A stretch of DNA of 64,000 nt from Desulfovermiculus sp041686195. GTDB lineage: Bacteria > Desulfobacterota > Desulfovibrionia > Desulfovibrionales > Desulfothermaceae. How positions within the stretch are numbered: position 1 is the stretch's first letter; each line of letters starts with the position of its first letter. The DNA is taken from NCBI GenBank assembly GCA_041686195.1, contig JAWLEI010000002.1, positions 1 to 64,000 on the forward strand, written 5' to 3'. Position numbers and translations under genes: made by a program. The notes under the pieces were generated by a model. The model ran no database searches, was not told the origin of the DNA, and saw only the letters and a program-made list of their open reading frames with translations. Positions 41,696 through 51,119 of this stretch are shown piece by piece.

Positions 41696-44395
41696 ATGCC
41701 AGAAGAGCAGACCCTAACCATGAACGGCCAGACTTTGGCTTTCCATGATGGGGAGACCATCTTACAAGTAGCTGAACGCCACGGTGTATTCATCCCCACT
41801 TTATGTCACGTCAAAGGTTTGGATCCTGCTGCTGCATGCAGGATCTGTGTGGTGGAAGACGAAAAGTCCGGCAAACTACTCACTGCATGCCATGCTCCGG
41901 CCCGCAAGGGAGCCGTCTTACACACAGATTCCAAACGGGTCATCAATTCCCGCCGAACCACCCTGGAACTTCTGTTGTCCTCCGGCAATCACGATTGCCT
42001 GTTGTGCCCTGCAACAGGTGAATGCACCCTGCAGGACCTGGCCTATATGTACCAGGCCCCAGGAACCAAGTTTCCCAGACAAGTTCCCCCCTATGCTATG
42101 GAAGCGGTAAACCCTTTCATTCTGCGGGACTTTTCCAAGTGTATCCTCTGTGGCTGTTGTGTCCGGGCCTGCCAGGAAATTGCGGTCAACAACGCCATCA
42201 GCTTTGGCTATCGGGGGAAAAGCAGTAAGATTGTAGCTGCCGGCGATCGGCCTCTGAAAGACTCGGACTGTGTTTTCTGCGGGGAATGCATCCAAATCTG
42301 CCCCACCGGGGCTTTGGTCCCCAAAGATGCCCGGTTCCGACCTCGGACCTGGCAGACCACCAAAGTACGCACTACCTGCCCCTATTGTGGTGTGGGTTGT
42401 CAAATGTATTTGCATGTCAGTGACAACCAGATCCAAAAAGTCACCGGAGTCAGTGATGCCTTGCCCAACCAGGGCAGCCTCTGTGTCAAAGGGAGATTCG
42501 GCTTTGAATTTGTCAATTCCCCGCAGCGCTTGCAAAAACCCTTGATCAAAGAAAACGGCCAATTCCGGGAGGCTGAATGGGAAGAAGCCCTTCAGGTCTG
42601 CGCCTCCAAGCTCAGTGAAATCAAATCCGAGCTCTCCCCGGACAGTATCGGAGTTTTGAGTTCTGCCCGGATCACTAATGAAGAGAATTATCTGCTCCAA
42701 AAATTCACCAGAGCGGTTCTGGGAACCAATAATATCGATCATTGCGCCAGGCTTTGCCATTCTTCCTCAGTTACCGGATTGGGGCAGGTCTTTGGCAGCG
42801 GGGCCATGACCAATCCCATTGAAGATATCGAAAAGGCGGAAGTCATTTTGGTCACCGGATCCAACACTACTGAAAGTCATCCTGTGCTTTCGAACAGAAT
42901 CAAACGGGCCGTCACCGCACACGGGGCGCAGCTCATTGTTGTCGATCCCAGGCGGATACCGTTGGTCGATTTTGCTGACCTCTGGCTGCGCCAGAACCCG
43001 GGTACAGATATAGCCTGGCTCAATGGGATGATGCAGGTCATTTTAGAAGAAGGACTGCACAATCAAAGCTTTGTGGATCAGCGGACCCAGGGGTTTGACC
43101 AGCTCAAAAAGCTCGTGGCCAAATATACCCCGGAATATGTGTACCAAGTCACTGGTATTGAGCCGGAAAAGCTGCGCCAGGCTGCTCGCCTTTATGCCCG
43201 AGCCAAACCAGCAAGCATCCTCTATACCATGGGCATTACCCAACACATTCGGGGCACGGACAATGTCAAGTCCCTGGCCAATCTGGCCATGATTTGCGGG
43301 CACATTGGTCTGGAAGGAGGAGGGGTCAACCCCCTCCGGGGGCAAAATAACGTCCAGGGAGCCTGCGACATGGGGGCTCTCCCCAATGTCTATTCCGGAT
43401 ATCAGGCGGTCACTGACGTTTCAAACCGGGAAAAAATGCAGGAAGCCTGGGGAGTCACCGCTCTCCCCGGAAATGCGGGCTTGAAAGTAACAGAAATGAT
43501 CCCCTACGCCCTGGAGGGCAAACTCAAAGCCATGTATATTGTGGGCGAAAATCCGGTGCTTTCCGATGCCGACAGTGAACATGTCAAAAAGGCCCTGGAC
43601 AATCTTGATTTCATGGTTGTCCAAGATATCTTTTTGACCGAAACCGCCCAATATGCCGATGTGGTTTTGCCTGCCTGTTCCTTTGCAGAAAAAGAGGGCA
43701 CTTTCACCAATACTGAACGTCGTGTGCAGCTGGTCAGAAAGGCATTACAGCCACTTGGTCACAGCCGCCAGGACAGCGATATTATTATTGACCTGGCCAG
43801 ACATATGGGCTGGGAGTGGGATTATCAGAACAGTGCGGACATTATGCAGGAAATTGCCGCTGTTAGCCCCCAGTACGCTGGAATCAACCACGACCGTATC
43901 CAGGATCAGGGCCTGCATTGGCCGTGTTGTTCGGTCGAGGATCCCGGAACCCCGATTTTACATTGCCAGGATTTCACCTGCGGCCTGGGCCAGATCCAGC
44001 CCCAGGATTACACCCCCCCGGGGGAAGTGCCGGACACTGAATACCCACTCTGGCTGACCACCGGACGCATTCTCTATCACTACCATACCGGGACCATGAC
44101 TCGCAAATCCAAGGGCCTGAACGACCTGGCCCGGGAATGCCTGGTGGAGATCGCCCCGGAAGACGCTCAAAAGCTTCAACTCCAGGCCGGAGAAATGGTC
44201 AGGGTAACCTCCAGGCGGGGCTCCATCCAAGCTAAACTGGATATTTCCAAGACCGCCGTTCCCGGTACGGTTTTCATTCCCTTTCATTACGCCGAGGCTG
44301 CGGCCAATGTATTAACCAATCCCCAGACAGATCCAATCGCCGGCATACCTGAATTCAAGGCCTGCGCCGTGTACTTGAGCAAAGCGGATCTTTAA
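41696..44395 (+). CDS. fdhA: NAD-linked formate dehydrogenase alpha subunit (Cys type)
   Basis: 899 residues from ATG 41696 (GGAG 7 nt upstream). N-terminal [2Fe-2S] (Cys37, 48, 51, 65); a His-ligated [4Fe-4S] cluster (HDCLLCPATGEC); two more [4Fe-4S] (CILCGCCVRAC, CVFCGECIQIC). Then the bis-MGD catalytic part: CPYCGVGC cluster with the conserved Lys in LCVKGRFG, Mo-ligand Cys354 with His355 (HCARLCHSSSV), and Arg548 in NPLRGQNNVQG. These match Sec140, His141 and Arg333 of E. coli FDH-H, with Cys in place of Sec. Oxidises formate or reduces CO2. Followed by nuoE- and nuoF-like genes, making a soluble NAD(P)-linked, possibly electron-bifurcating, complex. Confidence 0.93.
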   Translation: MPEEQTLTMNGQTLAFHDGETILQVAERHGVFIPTLCHVKGLDPAAACRICVVEDEKSGKLLTACHAPARKGAVLHTDSKRVINSRRTTLELLLSSGNHDCLLCPATGECTLQDLAYMYQAPGTKFPRQVPPYAMEAVNPFILRDFSKCILCGCCVRACQEIAVNNAISFGYRGKSSKIVAAGDRPLKDSDCVFCGECIQICPTGALVPKDARFRPRTWQTTKVRTTCPYCGVGCQMYLHVSDNQIQKVTGVSDALPNQGSLCVKGRFGFEFVNSPQRLQKPLIKENGQFREAEWEEALQVCASKLSEIKSELSPDSIGVLSSARITNEENYLLQKFTRAVLGTNNIDHCARLCHSSSVTGLGQVFGSGAMTNPIEDIEKAEVILVTGSNTTESHPVLSNRIKRAVTAHGAQLIVVDPRRIPLVDFADLWLRQNPGTDIAWLNGMMQVILEEGLHNQSFVDQRTQGFDQLKKLVAKYTPEYVYQVTGIEPEKLRQAARLYARAKPASILYTMGITQHIRGTDNVKSLANLAMICGHIGLEGGGVNPLRGQNNVQGACDMGALPNVYSGYQAVTDVSNREKMQEAWGVTALPGNAGLKVTEMIPYALEGKLKAMYIVGENPVLSDADSEHVKKALDNLDFMVVQDIFLTETAQYADVVLPACSFAEKEGTFTNTERRVQLVRKALQPLGHSRQDSDIIIDLARHMGWEWDYQNSADIMQEIAAVSPQYAGINHDRIQDQGLHWPCCSVEDPGTPILHCQDFTCGLGQIQPQDYTPPGEVPDTEYPLWLTTGRILYHYHTGTMTRKSKGLNDLARECLVEIAPEDAQKLQLQAGEMVRVTSRRGSIQAKLDISKTAVPGTVFIPFHYAEAAANVLTNPQTDPIAGIPEFKACAVYLSKADL

Positions 44396-44427
44396 CAAAG
44401 GCTGCATGTCATCCAGGAGATATATTT

Positions 44428-44925
44428 ATGACCTACACCTATTTCCGCCCCCAGCATCAGGATATCACAGAAGAGATGTGGACTCAGATTGACCGTATTC
44501 TGGAGGAAAACAAAGACACTCCGGGAGCAGTGACCCAGGTTCTCCGCCAGTGCCAGGAGGTGGTCGGCTGGCTGCCCCGGGAACTCATGGACTACATTGC
44601 CTGGATCTTAAATGTCCCGGCTTGTAACGTTTTCGGGATAGCCACCTTTTACTCTTTGTTTTCCTTACAACCAAAAGGCAAGCACGTTATCAAGGCCTGT
44701 ACCGGAACCGCCTGTTATGTCAAAGGAATCAAGGAAGTCCTGGGTCGCCTGGAGCAGGTCTATGGACTCAAGGACGGCGATACCACCGAGGACCGCAAAT
44801 TCACCCTGGAATCTCTGCGCTGTGTGGGTGCTTGCGGTCTGGCTCCAGCTATGCTTATCGACAACAAAACTTACGGCACTGTCACCCCGGAAAAAGTTTT
44901 GAATATCCTCAAAGAATACGAATAG
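44428..44925 (+). CDS. NuoE-like [2Fe-2S] subunit of formate dehydrogenase
   Basis: 165 residues. Thioredoxin-like [2Fe-2S] protein of the NuoE/HndA/HydC family, with Cys ligands in CTGTACYVKG and LRCVGACGLAP and the helical N-terminus GAVTQVLRQCQEVVGWLP. It starts 32 bp after fdhA and ends 27 bp before the NuoF-like gene. In this family it passes electrons to or from the FMN subunit. Confidence 0.95.
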   Translation: MTYTYFRPQHQDITEEMWTQIDRILEENKDTPGAVTQVLRQCQEVVGWLPRELMDYIAWILNVPACNVFGIATFYSLFSLQPKGKHVIKACTGTACYVKGIKEVLGRLEQVYGLKDGDTTEDRKFTLESLRCVGACGLAPAMLIDNKTYGTVTPEKVLNILKEYE

Positions 44926-44952
44926 CGCACAACATAGCAAGGGAATGCCGCC

Positions 44953-46800
44953 ATGACTAGATTAAACGCACATGATCTGCACAGGATAAAGGCTGAATAC
45001 AGTCCTCGTATCAATTTCCAAGACAAAAAATATCTAATGCTCTGTGGAGGGACGGGCTGTCACTCCACTGGCAGCCTCGAGGTCAAGCAGGCCCTTTTAC
45101 AAGAAATTGAATCCAGAAAGCTGCATGACCGAGTGCATGTGATTGAAACCGGGTGCAACGGATTCTGCGCCAATGGACCCATTCTGGTCCTGCAACCCGA
45201 TGACATTTTTTATCAGAAACTCAAACCGGAGGACATACCGGAACTTATAGAGCAGCAAATAGTCCAGGGCACACCGGTAGAACGCTTGCTGTACAAGGAC
45301 CCGCAAACCAAGAAAATCATCCCGGTGCAGCACGATATTCCCTTCTTTGCCCATCAAAAGCCTTGGGCTTTGCGCAATAAGGGCTATATCGACCCTGAAG
45401 TCATTGAGGAGTACATTGCCCGGGATGGCTATCAGGGGGCAGTCAAGGCCCTGCTGGAGATGGATTCAGGTCAAATCATTGAAGAAGTTAAAAAGTCCTT
45501 TATTCGAGGCCGGGGTGGAGCCGGGTTTCCGGCCTACATCAAATGGCAGGGCGGGGCAGATGCCCAGTCAGAGATCAAATATGTGGTCTGTAATGGTGAT
45601 GAAGGGGACCCAGGCGCCTTTATGGATCGAAGCATTATGGAAGCCGACCCCCATGCCGTCCTGGAAGGCATGCTCATTGCAGCCAAGGCCATAGGCGCTC
45701 ATTATGGCTATATCTACTGCCGCACGGAATACCCCCTGGCTATCCGCAGACTGTACATAGCCATCGATCAAGCCAAGGAACGTGGTTTACTGGGCGAAAA
45801 TATTCTGGGCAGTGGATTCGATTTCCATCTCCAAATCTACCAGGGGGCCGGGGCCTTTGTCTGCGGGGAAGGCACAGCCCTGCAACATTCCATCGAAGGC
45901 AAGCGGGGGATGCCCAGGCCCAGACCTCCCAGGTCTACAGAAAAAGGACTTTTTAACAGACCGACCCTGCTCAACAATGTGGAAACCTTTGCTAATATAC
46001 CACAAATCATCGTCAACGGCGGAGACTGGTTTTCCAGCGTGGGCACTGATAAAAGCAAAGGGACCAAGGTCTTTGCCCTGTCCGGAGACATCAGGAATAT
46101 TGGTCTGGTGGAAGTCCCCATGGGCACCACCCTGCAAAAGATCATCTTTGATATCGGGGGAGGAATTCCCAAAAAGAAAGAATTCAAAGCCGTCCAGTTG
46201 GGTGGCCCCTCCGGAGGATGCATCCCCAATACCTATCTGGATCTGCCGGTGGATTTTGATGCTATTACCCAGGCCAATGCCATCATGGGCTCCGGGGCCA
46301 TGATTGTCATGGATGAAGCTACCTGCATGGTGGATATGTCCCACTACTTTATGGACTTCACCCACGATGAATCCTGCGGCAAGTGCCCTCCCTGCCGGGA
46401 AGGAACTGAACGCCTGCTGGCTTTGTTGGCCAAGATCAAAGAAGGCCGGGGGGAACAGGGGGATCTGGAAAAGCTCGAGGATTTATCGCACTATATTATG
46501 GAAACATCCCTGTGCGGTTTGGGTCAATCCGCACCCATGCCCATACTCTCGTCCTTGAAATACTTCCGTGAAGAATTCGAAGCGCACATTGCCGAGAAGC
46601 GCTGTCCGGCTAAAAGATGTCCGGATTTATTGGATTTTATTGTGGACGAGGAAAAATGTACCAATTGCGGGGTGTGCTACAAAAATTGCCCGGTAGGTGC
46701 CATTTCGTGGAAGAAAAAAGAACCGGCCTGGATTGACCGTGAAAAGTGCATTAAGTGTATGACGTGCATTGACAAATGTAAATTTGACGCAATTTACTAA
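44953..46800 (+). CDS. NuoF-like FMN/NADH-binding subunit with extra ferredoxin domains
   Basis: 615 residues. N-terminal thioredoxin-like [2Fe-2S] (LCGGTGCHSTG; ETGCNGFCANGP); NADH/FMN core (GRGGAGFPAYIKWQ; CNGDEGDPGAFMDR); SLBB domain; N3-type [4Fe-4S] ESCGKCPPCREGT with its fourth Cys in SLCGLGQ; and a C-terminal 2x[4Fe-4S] ferredoxin (CTNCGVCYKNCP, CIKCMTCIDKC). This long form matches HydB/HndC-type subunits of electron-bifurcating hydrogenases and formate dehydrogenases rather than complex I NuoF. Forms FdhA-NuoE-NuoF with the two preceding genes. Bifurcation is inference. Confidence 0.95.
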   Translation: MTRLNAHDLHRIKAEYSPRINFQDKKYLMLCGGTGCHSTGSLEVKQALLQEIESRKLHDRVHVIETGCNGFCANGPILVLQPDDIFYQKLKPEDIPELIEQQIVQGTPVERLLYKDPQTKKIIPVQHDIPFFAHQKPWALRNKGYIDPEVIEEYIARDGYQGAVKALLEMDSGQIIEEVKKSFIRGRGGAGFPAYIKWQGGADAQSEIKYVVCNGDEGDPGAFMDRSIMEADPHAVLEGMLIAAKAIGAHYGYIYCRTEYPLAIRRLYIAIDQAKERGLLGENILGSGFDFHLQIYQGAGAFVCGEGTALQHSIEGKRGMPRPRPPRSTEKGLFNRPTLLNNVETFANIPQIIVNGGDWFSSVGTDKSKGTKVFALSGDIRNIGLVEVPMGTTLQKIIFDIGGGIPKKKEFKAVQLGGPSGGCIPNTYLDLPVDFDAITQANAIMGSGAMIVMDEATCMVDMSHYFMDFTHDESCGKCPPCREGTERLLALLAKIKEGRGEQGDLEKLEDLSHYIMETSLCGLGQSAPMPILSSLKYFREEFEAHIAEKRCPAKRCPDLLDFIVDEEKCTNCGVCYKNCPVGAISWKKKEPAWIDREKCIKCMTCIDKCKFDAIY

Positions 46801-46809
46801 ATGCTGCTT

Positions 46810-46844
46810 GAGGAGCAGGCCATCCCTCACCTGGCGTGCTCCTC
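46810..46844. terminator. Hairpin between nuoF-like gene and ispE (convergent)
   Basis: GAGGAGCA (46810-46817) pairs with TGCTCCTC (46837-46844), extendable through GGCCA/TGGC. It lies 9 bp after the FDH operon stop and 22 bp before the ispE stop on the other strand, so it probably ends both. Confidence 0.65.
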
Positions 46845-46865
46845 ATCCCATTTGGAATTAATACA

Positions 46866-47759
46866 TCAATTCTTTATGTTCATCACCCCACAGGAGGCTA
46901 AGGGGCTGATAAAAATCTTTGTACCATCACCTTCCAGCACATCAGCTGCCCGAATGGCCTGTTCATAGGTGCAAAACAGACCCACCAGTGCCCCCCCGGA
47001 TCCACTGAGCACCGCCCCCCTGGCCCCCAGACCCAGGAGATGGGCCTTTATCATGGCCAACTTGGGATGGATCGGAAAAACAACGGGCTCAAAAGCATTC
47101 CACAAGACTTGTCCTCTGCTGCACACGTCCGGGGGAAAATGGCCTTCAGGGATATACTGCAGATGTGTGGTTTCCTGGCCCACCAGCTGATCCCAGGCCC
47201 GAAAGGCCTCAGCAGTTGAAATGTGTACATCCGGACAGACAACAAGCACCCAGGCGGAAGTATAAGCCAAGCTGACAGGCCGGACCTGCTCCCCAGTACC
47301 TTGGACCCAGGCCGGAGTGTTGGTTAAGAAAAACGGCACATCCGCCCCAACCTCCTGGGCCACCTGCAGAAGTTCCGTGTGGGTCAAGCGGTTCTCCTGG
47401 GGACACATGGCATTGAGGTGTGTGAGCAAGGCGGCTGCATCTGCGCTCCCGCCACCCAACCCGGCCCCGTGGGGAATATCTTTTTCCAGATGCACGGATA
47501 CACCCGGCCGCCAGCCGGTTTGGCGGGTAAAAGCAATATAGGCCCGGTGTACTGTATTTTCCTCCCCGGAGAGATCCGGGTGTGTGCAGGTCAAGACCAG
47601 CCCCGGACAAGAAGTGACTCCAATGGTCAGTCGATCCGAGGGTTGGGCCAGGGGGACGAAGAGACTTTGCAGGTCATGATACCCGTCCTCCCGACGTCCG
47701 AGGATACGAAGATAGAGATTGGCCTTGCACCCGGTGTCAAGGGTAATTGTTTGGGGCAT
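46866..47759 (-). CDS. ispE: 4-diphosphocytidyl-2-C-methyl-D-erythritol kinase
   Basis: 297 residues. GHMP kinase: 'ANLYLRILGRREDGYHDLQSLF' and the ATP loop DIPHGAGLGGGSADAAALL, with 'GVLSGSGGALVGLF'-like C-terminal glycine motif (AVLSGSGGALVG). Fourth step of the MEP isoprenoid pathway. In related genomes ispE usually sits next to tRNA-Gln and prs; here the FDH operon lies between. Confidence 0.95.
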   Translation of the reverse strand: MPQTITLDTGCKANLYLRILGRREDGYHDLQSLFVPLAQPSDRLTIGVTSCPGLVLTCTHPDLSGEENTVHRAYIAFTRQTGWRPGVSVHLEKDIPHGAGLGGGSADAAALLTHLNAMCPQENRLTHTELLQVAQEVGADVPFFLTNTPAWVQGTGEQVRPVSLAYTSAWVLVVCPDVHISTAEAFRAWDQLVGQETTHLQYIPEGHFPPDVCSRGQVLWNAFEPVVFPIHPKLAMIKAHLLGLGARGAVLSGSGGALVGLFCTYEQAIRAADVLEGDGTKIFISPLASCGVMNIKN

Positions 47760-47846
47760 AAAGACATCGTTGCTTTCTGGCAGTATCTGCCTGGTTGATG
47801 CAAAGATATAGCGTAGAACTCCGTTTTCTTGTTTATCCAGGGTGTT

Positions 47847-47883
47847 CAGATTTCAGCGCCGCCGCTGGCGGCGCTGAAATCTG
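47847..47883. terminator. Strong palindrome downstream of degP
   Basis: CAGATTTCAGCGCCGCC and its exact complement enclose a 3-nt GCT loop, a perfect 17-bp stem between degP (stop at 47904) and ispE. The CAGCGCCGCCGCTGG core belongs to a dispersed family (12820, 25550, 50230). Confidence 0.7.
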
Positions 47884-47903
47884 ACACTTCGAGGTCTGGG
47901 CAG

Positions 47904-49316
47904 CTACTTGTTCAGGGGAATGGTTCGATACAGGGCCTGTCCCTGTCTGACAACCAGGAGGAGAATGACGCCTTTTTCAGCCGCATCCCCTTTCAATACC
48001 TTGGTCAAGTCCTCAACACTGTTAACTTCCTGCCCATTGGCCTCCAGGATAACGTCTCCACGCTGGATATTGGCCTGGGCCGCTTTGGAATCCCGGGCCA
48101 CATCAGTGACCACCAACCCCCTGACTGCCGGAAGATTCAAGGATTGAGCCGTCTCCTCATCCACTGCCTCCAGGCTCATGCCCAGGGCTTCGGCATCATC
48201 GGGCTGGGAGGGTTCCTGGCCTCGAGCCTGAGCCATCTGTTTATGTCTCTCGCCCAGGGTGACGTCGACCTCTTTGACCTGCCCTTTGCGCCAGATGGTC
48301 ATCTTGATCGTATCCTCCGGGGGCAGAGAGCCGATAACCCGGGTCAGATCATTTGCGTCCTCGATTGACTCTCCATCCACGGACACAATCACATCCCCAG
48401 GCTCAATGCCCGCCTTTGCTGCCGGCTCGCCTTCACGGACCGAGGCCACCAACGCTCCCTTGTCCTTGGAAAGACCCAAAGCCCTGGCCACATCTTCATT
48501 CACATTCTGGATGGTTACGCCCAGCCAGCCCCGCTTGATCTGTCCGTGTTCCTTGAGTTCAGTTATAATCTCTTCCGCCATGTTGCCCGGGACAGCAAAG
48601 CCAATTCCCTGTCCGCTGGCCACTATGGCTGTATTGATGCCCACCACCTCGCCGTCCATATTCAAAAGCGGTCCTCCACTGTTTCCCGGATTGATGGAGG
48701 CATCTGTCTGCAGGAAGTTATCATAGGGCCCGGCCCCGATCACCCGGCCCATGGCACTGATAATGCCAGCTGTCACCGTATGGTCCAGGCCAAAGGGATT
48801 GCCGATAGCCAAAACCCATTCGCCTACCTCAAGCTCATCTGAATCACCGAATTCAAGGACCGGCAACGACCTGTCCACATCGATCTTGAGCAGGGCCAGA
48901 TCTGTTTCTGGATCGCGACCCACGACCTCAGCCTGATATGAATCATCGCCTCCCTGGAGCACGACCTTAATCTCATCGGCCTTTTCCACCACATGATTAT
49001 TAGTGGCTACATATCCGTCCTCAGATACGATAAAGCCTGAGCCCAGGGCCTGCTTCCGTCTTTTTTCCGGCATATCGCCGAAAAACTGATCGAAAAAATC
49101 TTCAAAGGGCGAGCCCTTGCGTTGAAAATGTTCAAAAAAACGCTGCATCTGGTCTGTGGTCTCCACTTCTTTGACTGTGCTGATATTGACCACAGCTGGC
49201 CCGGCCTTATCGGCCAGTTCCGTAAACTGAGGCAGTTCAGCCTGGACAGCAAAAGCGGAAAACATGATCAAAACTGCACTCATTCCAATAACACGCCTCA
49301 TGATTCGGCTGGGCAT
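47904..49316 (-). CDS. degP: DegP/HtrA-family periplasmic serine protease
   Basis: 470 residues, ATG 49316 behind GGAGGAGA. Signal peptide VIGMSAVLIMFSAFAVQA. Trypsin-like domain with His (VATNNHVV), Asp (TDLALLKID) and Ser (INPGNSGGPLL), then two PDZ domains (GWLGVTIQNV..., LGMSLEAVDEE...). It degrades or refolds damaged envelope proteins. An imperfect 21-bp tandem repeat lies just upstream. Confidence 0.96.
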   Translation of the reverse strand: MPSRIMRRVIGMSAVLIMFSAFAVQAELPQFTELADKAGPAVVNISTVKEVETTDQMQRFFEHFQRKGSPFEDFFDQFFGDMPEKRRKQALGSGFIVSEDGYVATNNHVVEKADEIKVVLQGGDDSYQAEVVGRDPETDLALLKIDVDRSLPVLEFGDSDELEVGEWVLAIGNPFGLDHTVTAGIISAMGRVIGAGPYDNFLQTDASINPGNSGGPLLNMDGEVVGINTAIVASGQGIGFAVPGNMAEEIITELKEHGQIKRGWLGVTIQNVNEDVARALGLSKDKGALVASVREGEPAAKAGIEPGDVIVSVDGESIEDANDLTRVIGSLPPEDTIKMTIWRKGQVKEVDVTLGERHKQMAQARGQEPSQPDDAEALGMSLEAVDEETAQSLNLPAVRGLVVTDVARDSKAAQANIQRGDVILEANGQEVNSVEDLTKVLKGDAAEKGVILLLVVRQGQALYRTIPLNK

Positions 49317-49330
49317 ATGCTCTCCTCCAT

Positions 49331-49371
49331 TTTTTTCCTTGTTGGCACATGTTTTTTTCTTGTTGGCACAT
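49331..49371. repeat. 21-bp direct repeat upstream of degP
   Basis: TTTTTTCCTTGTTGGCACAT (49331-49350) and TTTTTTTCTTGTTGGCACAT (49352-49371) are tandem, differing at one or two positions. They lie in the degP leader/promoter and could be a regulator's paired site or a recent duplication. Confidence 0.6.
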
Positions 49372-49433
49372 AACTGCCACCATCAAGAGCAACGACATGT
49401 ACATACATTTACAGGAACCGGGGTGCGATTTGG

Positions 49434-49676
49434 TTACCTCCTCATTTCCTCCTGAAAATGCAAGGAGATCACCGCACTGTCTTCTGGCCGGGCCTGAACA
49501 TTCAAGGACTTGGCCCGCCCCTGACATTCAAATTTTCCTTCTCTTAATACCACGTGTCCAGCTGAGAGAACGCGGGCATAAGGGATCTGATCCCGCATTT
49601 CTTCATGCAAGATCCGATCCGGAAACAGGATTGGAGTCTTTTCTCCTCCAAAGTCCTCAAAAATAATATACTTCAT
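49434..49676 (-). CDS. Small conserved-looking protein of unknown function
   Basis: 80 residues, no signal peptide or membrane segment. Begins MKYIIFEDFGGEKTPILFPD, then RILHEEMRDQIPYARVLSAG and VVLREGKFECQGRAKSLNV, suggesting a compact alpha/beta fold. GGTGGAAG stands before the ATG. Codon pattern and the absence of a better overlapping frame support a real gene. I do not recognise the family. Confidence 0.6.
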   Translation of the reverse strand: MKYIIFEDFGGEKTPILFPDRILHEEMRDQIPYARVLSAGHVVLREGKFECQGRAKSLNVQARPEDSAVISLHFQEEMRR

Positions 49677-50211
49677 TGGCTTCCACCCTTAAGAGGCTTC
49701 ATGCATCCAACACCCGGCCTGATGCTCAATATGGTCGAGCCATACCTTGTGACGCTTTTCACAAGCGCTCGTTGGCTCGTATGAATCGAGAATCCAGAAA
49801 GAATATTCATGCCTCGCTCTGCTCGGCCTTGTGGGCGAAGACAAGCTTCACCCCTACGAACTCATCCACGGCTGGGGTAACAGCCGTAGGGGCGGACCTT
49901 GCCTGCCTGGTGAAACCTTGCCCGTTAGGGCGTTTCACTGGGTGTCCGCCCATGTACAAGAGGGCGAATAATTATTCGCCCCTACATGGCAAACCCCATG
50001 TGTCATCCTTGATCAACCCGGCAAATTTTTCTCTTTTTGCCCGCTTTGGGGCAAAAAATATTTCAGATTTGCCGGAGCAAAGCTCGTATGAAACTAGATT
50101 TTGCTTTTTCCGTCACCCCGGCGTAGGCCGGGGTCCAGCTCTTAAATTTTTATTCTGGATTCCGGCTTTCGCCGGAATGACGGAGGAGGTAACTCAAAGT
50201 TTCTTTCTTGA
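49677..50211. repeat. Composite repeat cluster between small ORF and hypC
   Basis: Holds CTCGTATGAATCGAG (49776-49790) followed by an inverted copy of the 12574-12653 sequence ('CTCTGCTCGGCCTTGTGGGC...'); GGGCGAATAATTATTCGCCC with its 'GTGTCCGCCCATGTACAAGAG' flank (about 49942-49985); a TTTGCCGG / TTTTGCCC element (50001-50083); CTCGTATGAAACTAG (50083-50097); and CCGGCGTAGGCCGG / 'GGATTCCGGCTTTCGCCGGAATGAC'-type hairpins (50113-50181). No gene seen. Confidence 0.75.
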
Positions 50212-50481
50212 TCAAATCTGGGCGGCTGCGGCCAGCGGCGGCGCTGACCCCTGACTCTCCTTTTCAGCCATCTCCTGCAACAGATCCAGGGTCTCCCTGG
50301 CTTCGTATTCATCAAGCTTACGCAAGGCGAATCCAGCATGGAGCAAGACATAATCACCTGGTTGTACTTCCTCATCTAAAAGTAAGAGAGAAGCTTCTAC
50401 CGTGGTCTGCCCGCCATGGATCTGACATACGGCCTTTTGGTCCTCCACTGCCGTGACCCGGGTTGGAACTGCTAGACACAT
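50212..50481 (-). CDS. hypC: HypC/HupF hydrogenase maturation chaperone
   Basis: 89 residues, ATG after GGAGGGTGAG. MCLAVPTRV start with the essential Cys2, then 'VQPGDYVLLHAGFALRKLDEYEARETL', typical HypC. It carries the Fe(CN)2CO moiety with HypD in [NiFe]-hydrogenase assembly. No other hyp gene is in the window. The last ~12 residues (QGSAPPLAAAAQI) are encoded by the CAGCGCCGCCGCTGG dispersed repeat, so the C-terminus looks extended by repeat insertion. Confidence 0.92.
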   Translation of the reverse strand: MCLAVPTRVTAVEDQKAVCQIHGGQTTVEASLLLLDEEVQPGDYVLLHAGFALRKLDEYEARETLDLLQEMAEKESQGSAPPLAAAAQI

Positions 50482-51119
50482 CTCACCCTCCAGAGCAGTT
50501 GGTTGTCCATAACTCAGCGCCTCCTTTGGCTGCGCTGAAATCTCCTCTCACCATTAATTTCAGTTTGATATAAAATACTGGTCATAAAAAACACACTCAC
50601 CAGAATCTGGATATGTGAACAGGACATGTGGGAATAATTATGCACTGTGTACGCCCCAGTCAACTCATGAATCCGTATGGGACAAAAGTGTACATTGTTC
50701 CCCATGAGTCGCAGCCCACTCGAATCGTGTCTCGTCTGACATATCCCTGAAAGAACCCTCCCCTGTCCCCTCCCTCCGGCCCAAAGCGGCCGCAAGGAGG
50801 GGAACCAGAAACAAGGCCTATAGCATATTGCCTAAGAGATGCGAAACTCTAAAAGTAACAGAGTGCCTTTACTGCCCACCCGGGGAACGAGCTCCGCAAG
50901 AATTGCCCGAGCTGCAAAGTGCAGCCTGCATGAAGTCAAGGCCGGAGAGCGACATTATTCGGAATATCTGGCATGAAACTAAACACTTACTTGCCAGACT
51001 ATTCCATTGCAACATGCCGGGATGATAAGAGCATTGCCGTAGCCATAAGAGAAAGATGTTCCCAGTTTTATCCTTGATCAATCCGGCAAATTTTTTCTTT
51101 TTGCCCGCTTTGGGCAAAA
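50482..51119. other. Gene-free region between hypC and HAD gene
   Basis: Contains the second CCCTCCC...GGAGGGGAACCAG repeat (50755-50812) and most of a TTTGCCGG / TTTTGCCC element that continues to 51150. The rest (50520-50750, 50820-51060) shows no gene or clear motif. Confidence 0.6.

Noticed and set aside
41696..44395. Selenocysteine in the formate dehydrogenase active site
   Set aside because: The Mo-ligand codon is TGC (42755-42757), and the paralogue at 57995-57997 is also TGC; both are Cys enzymes.
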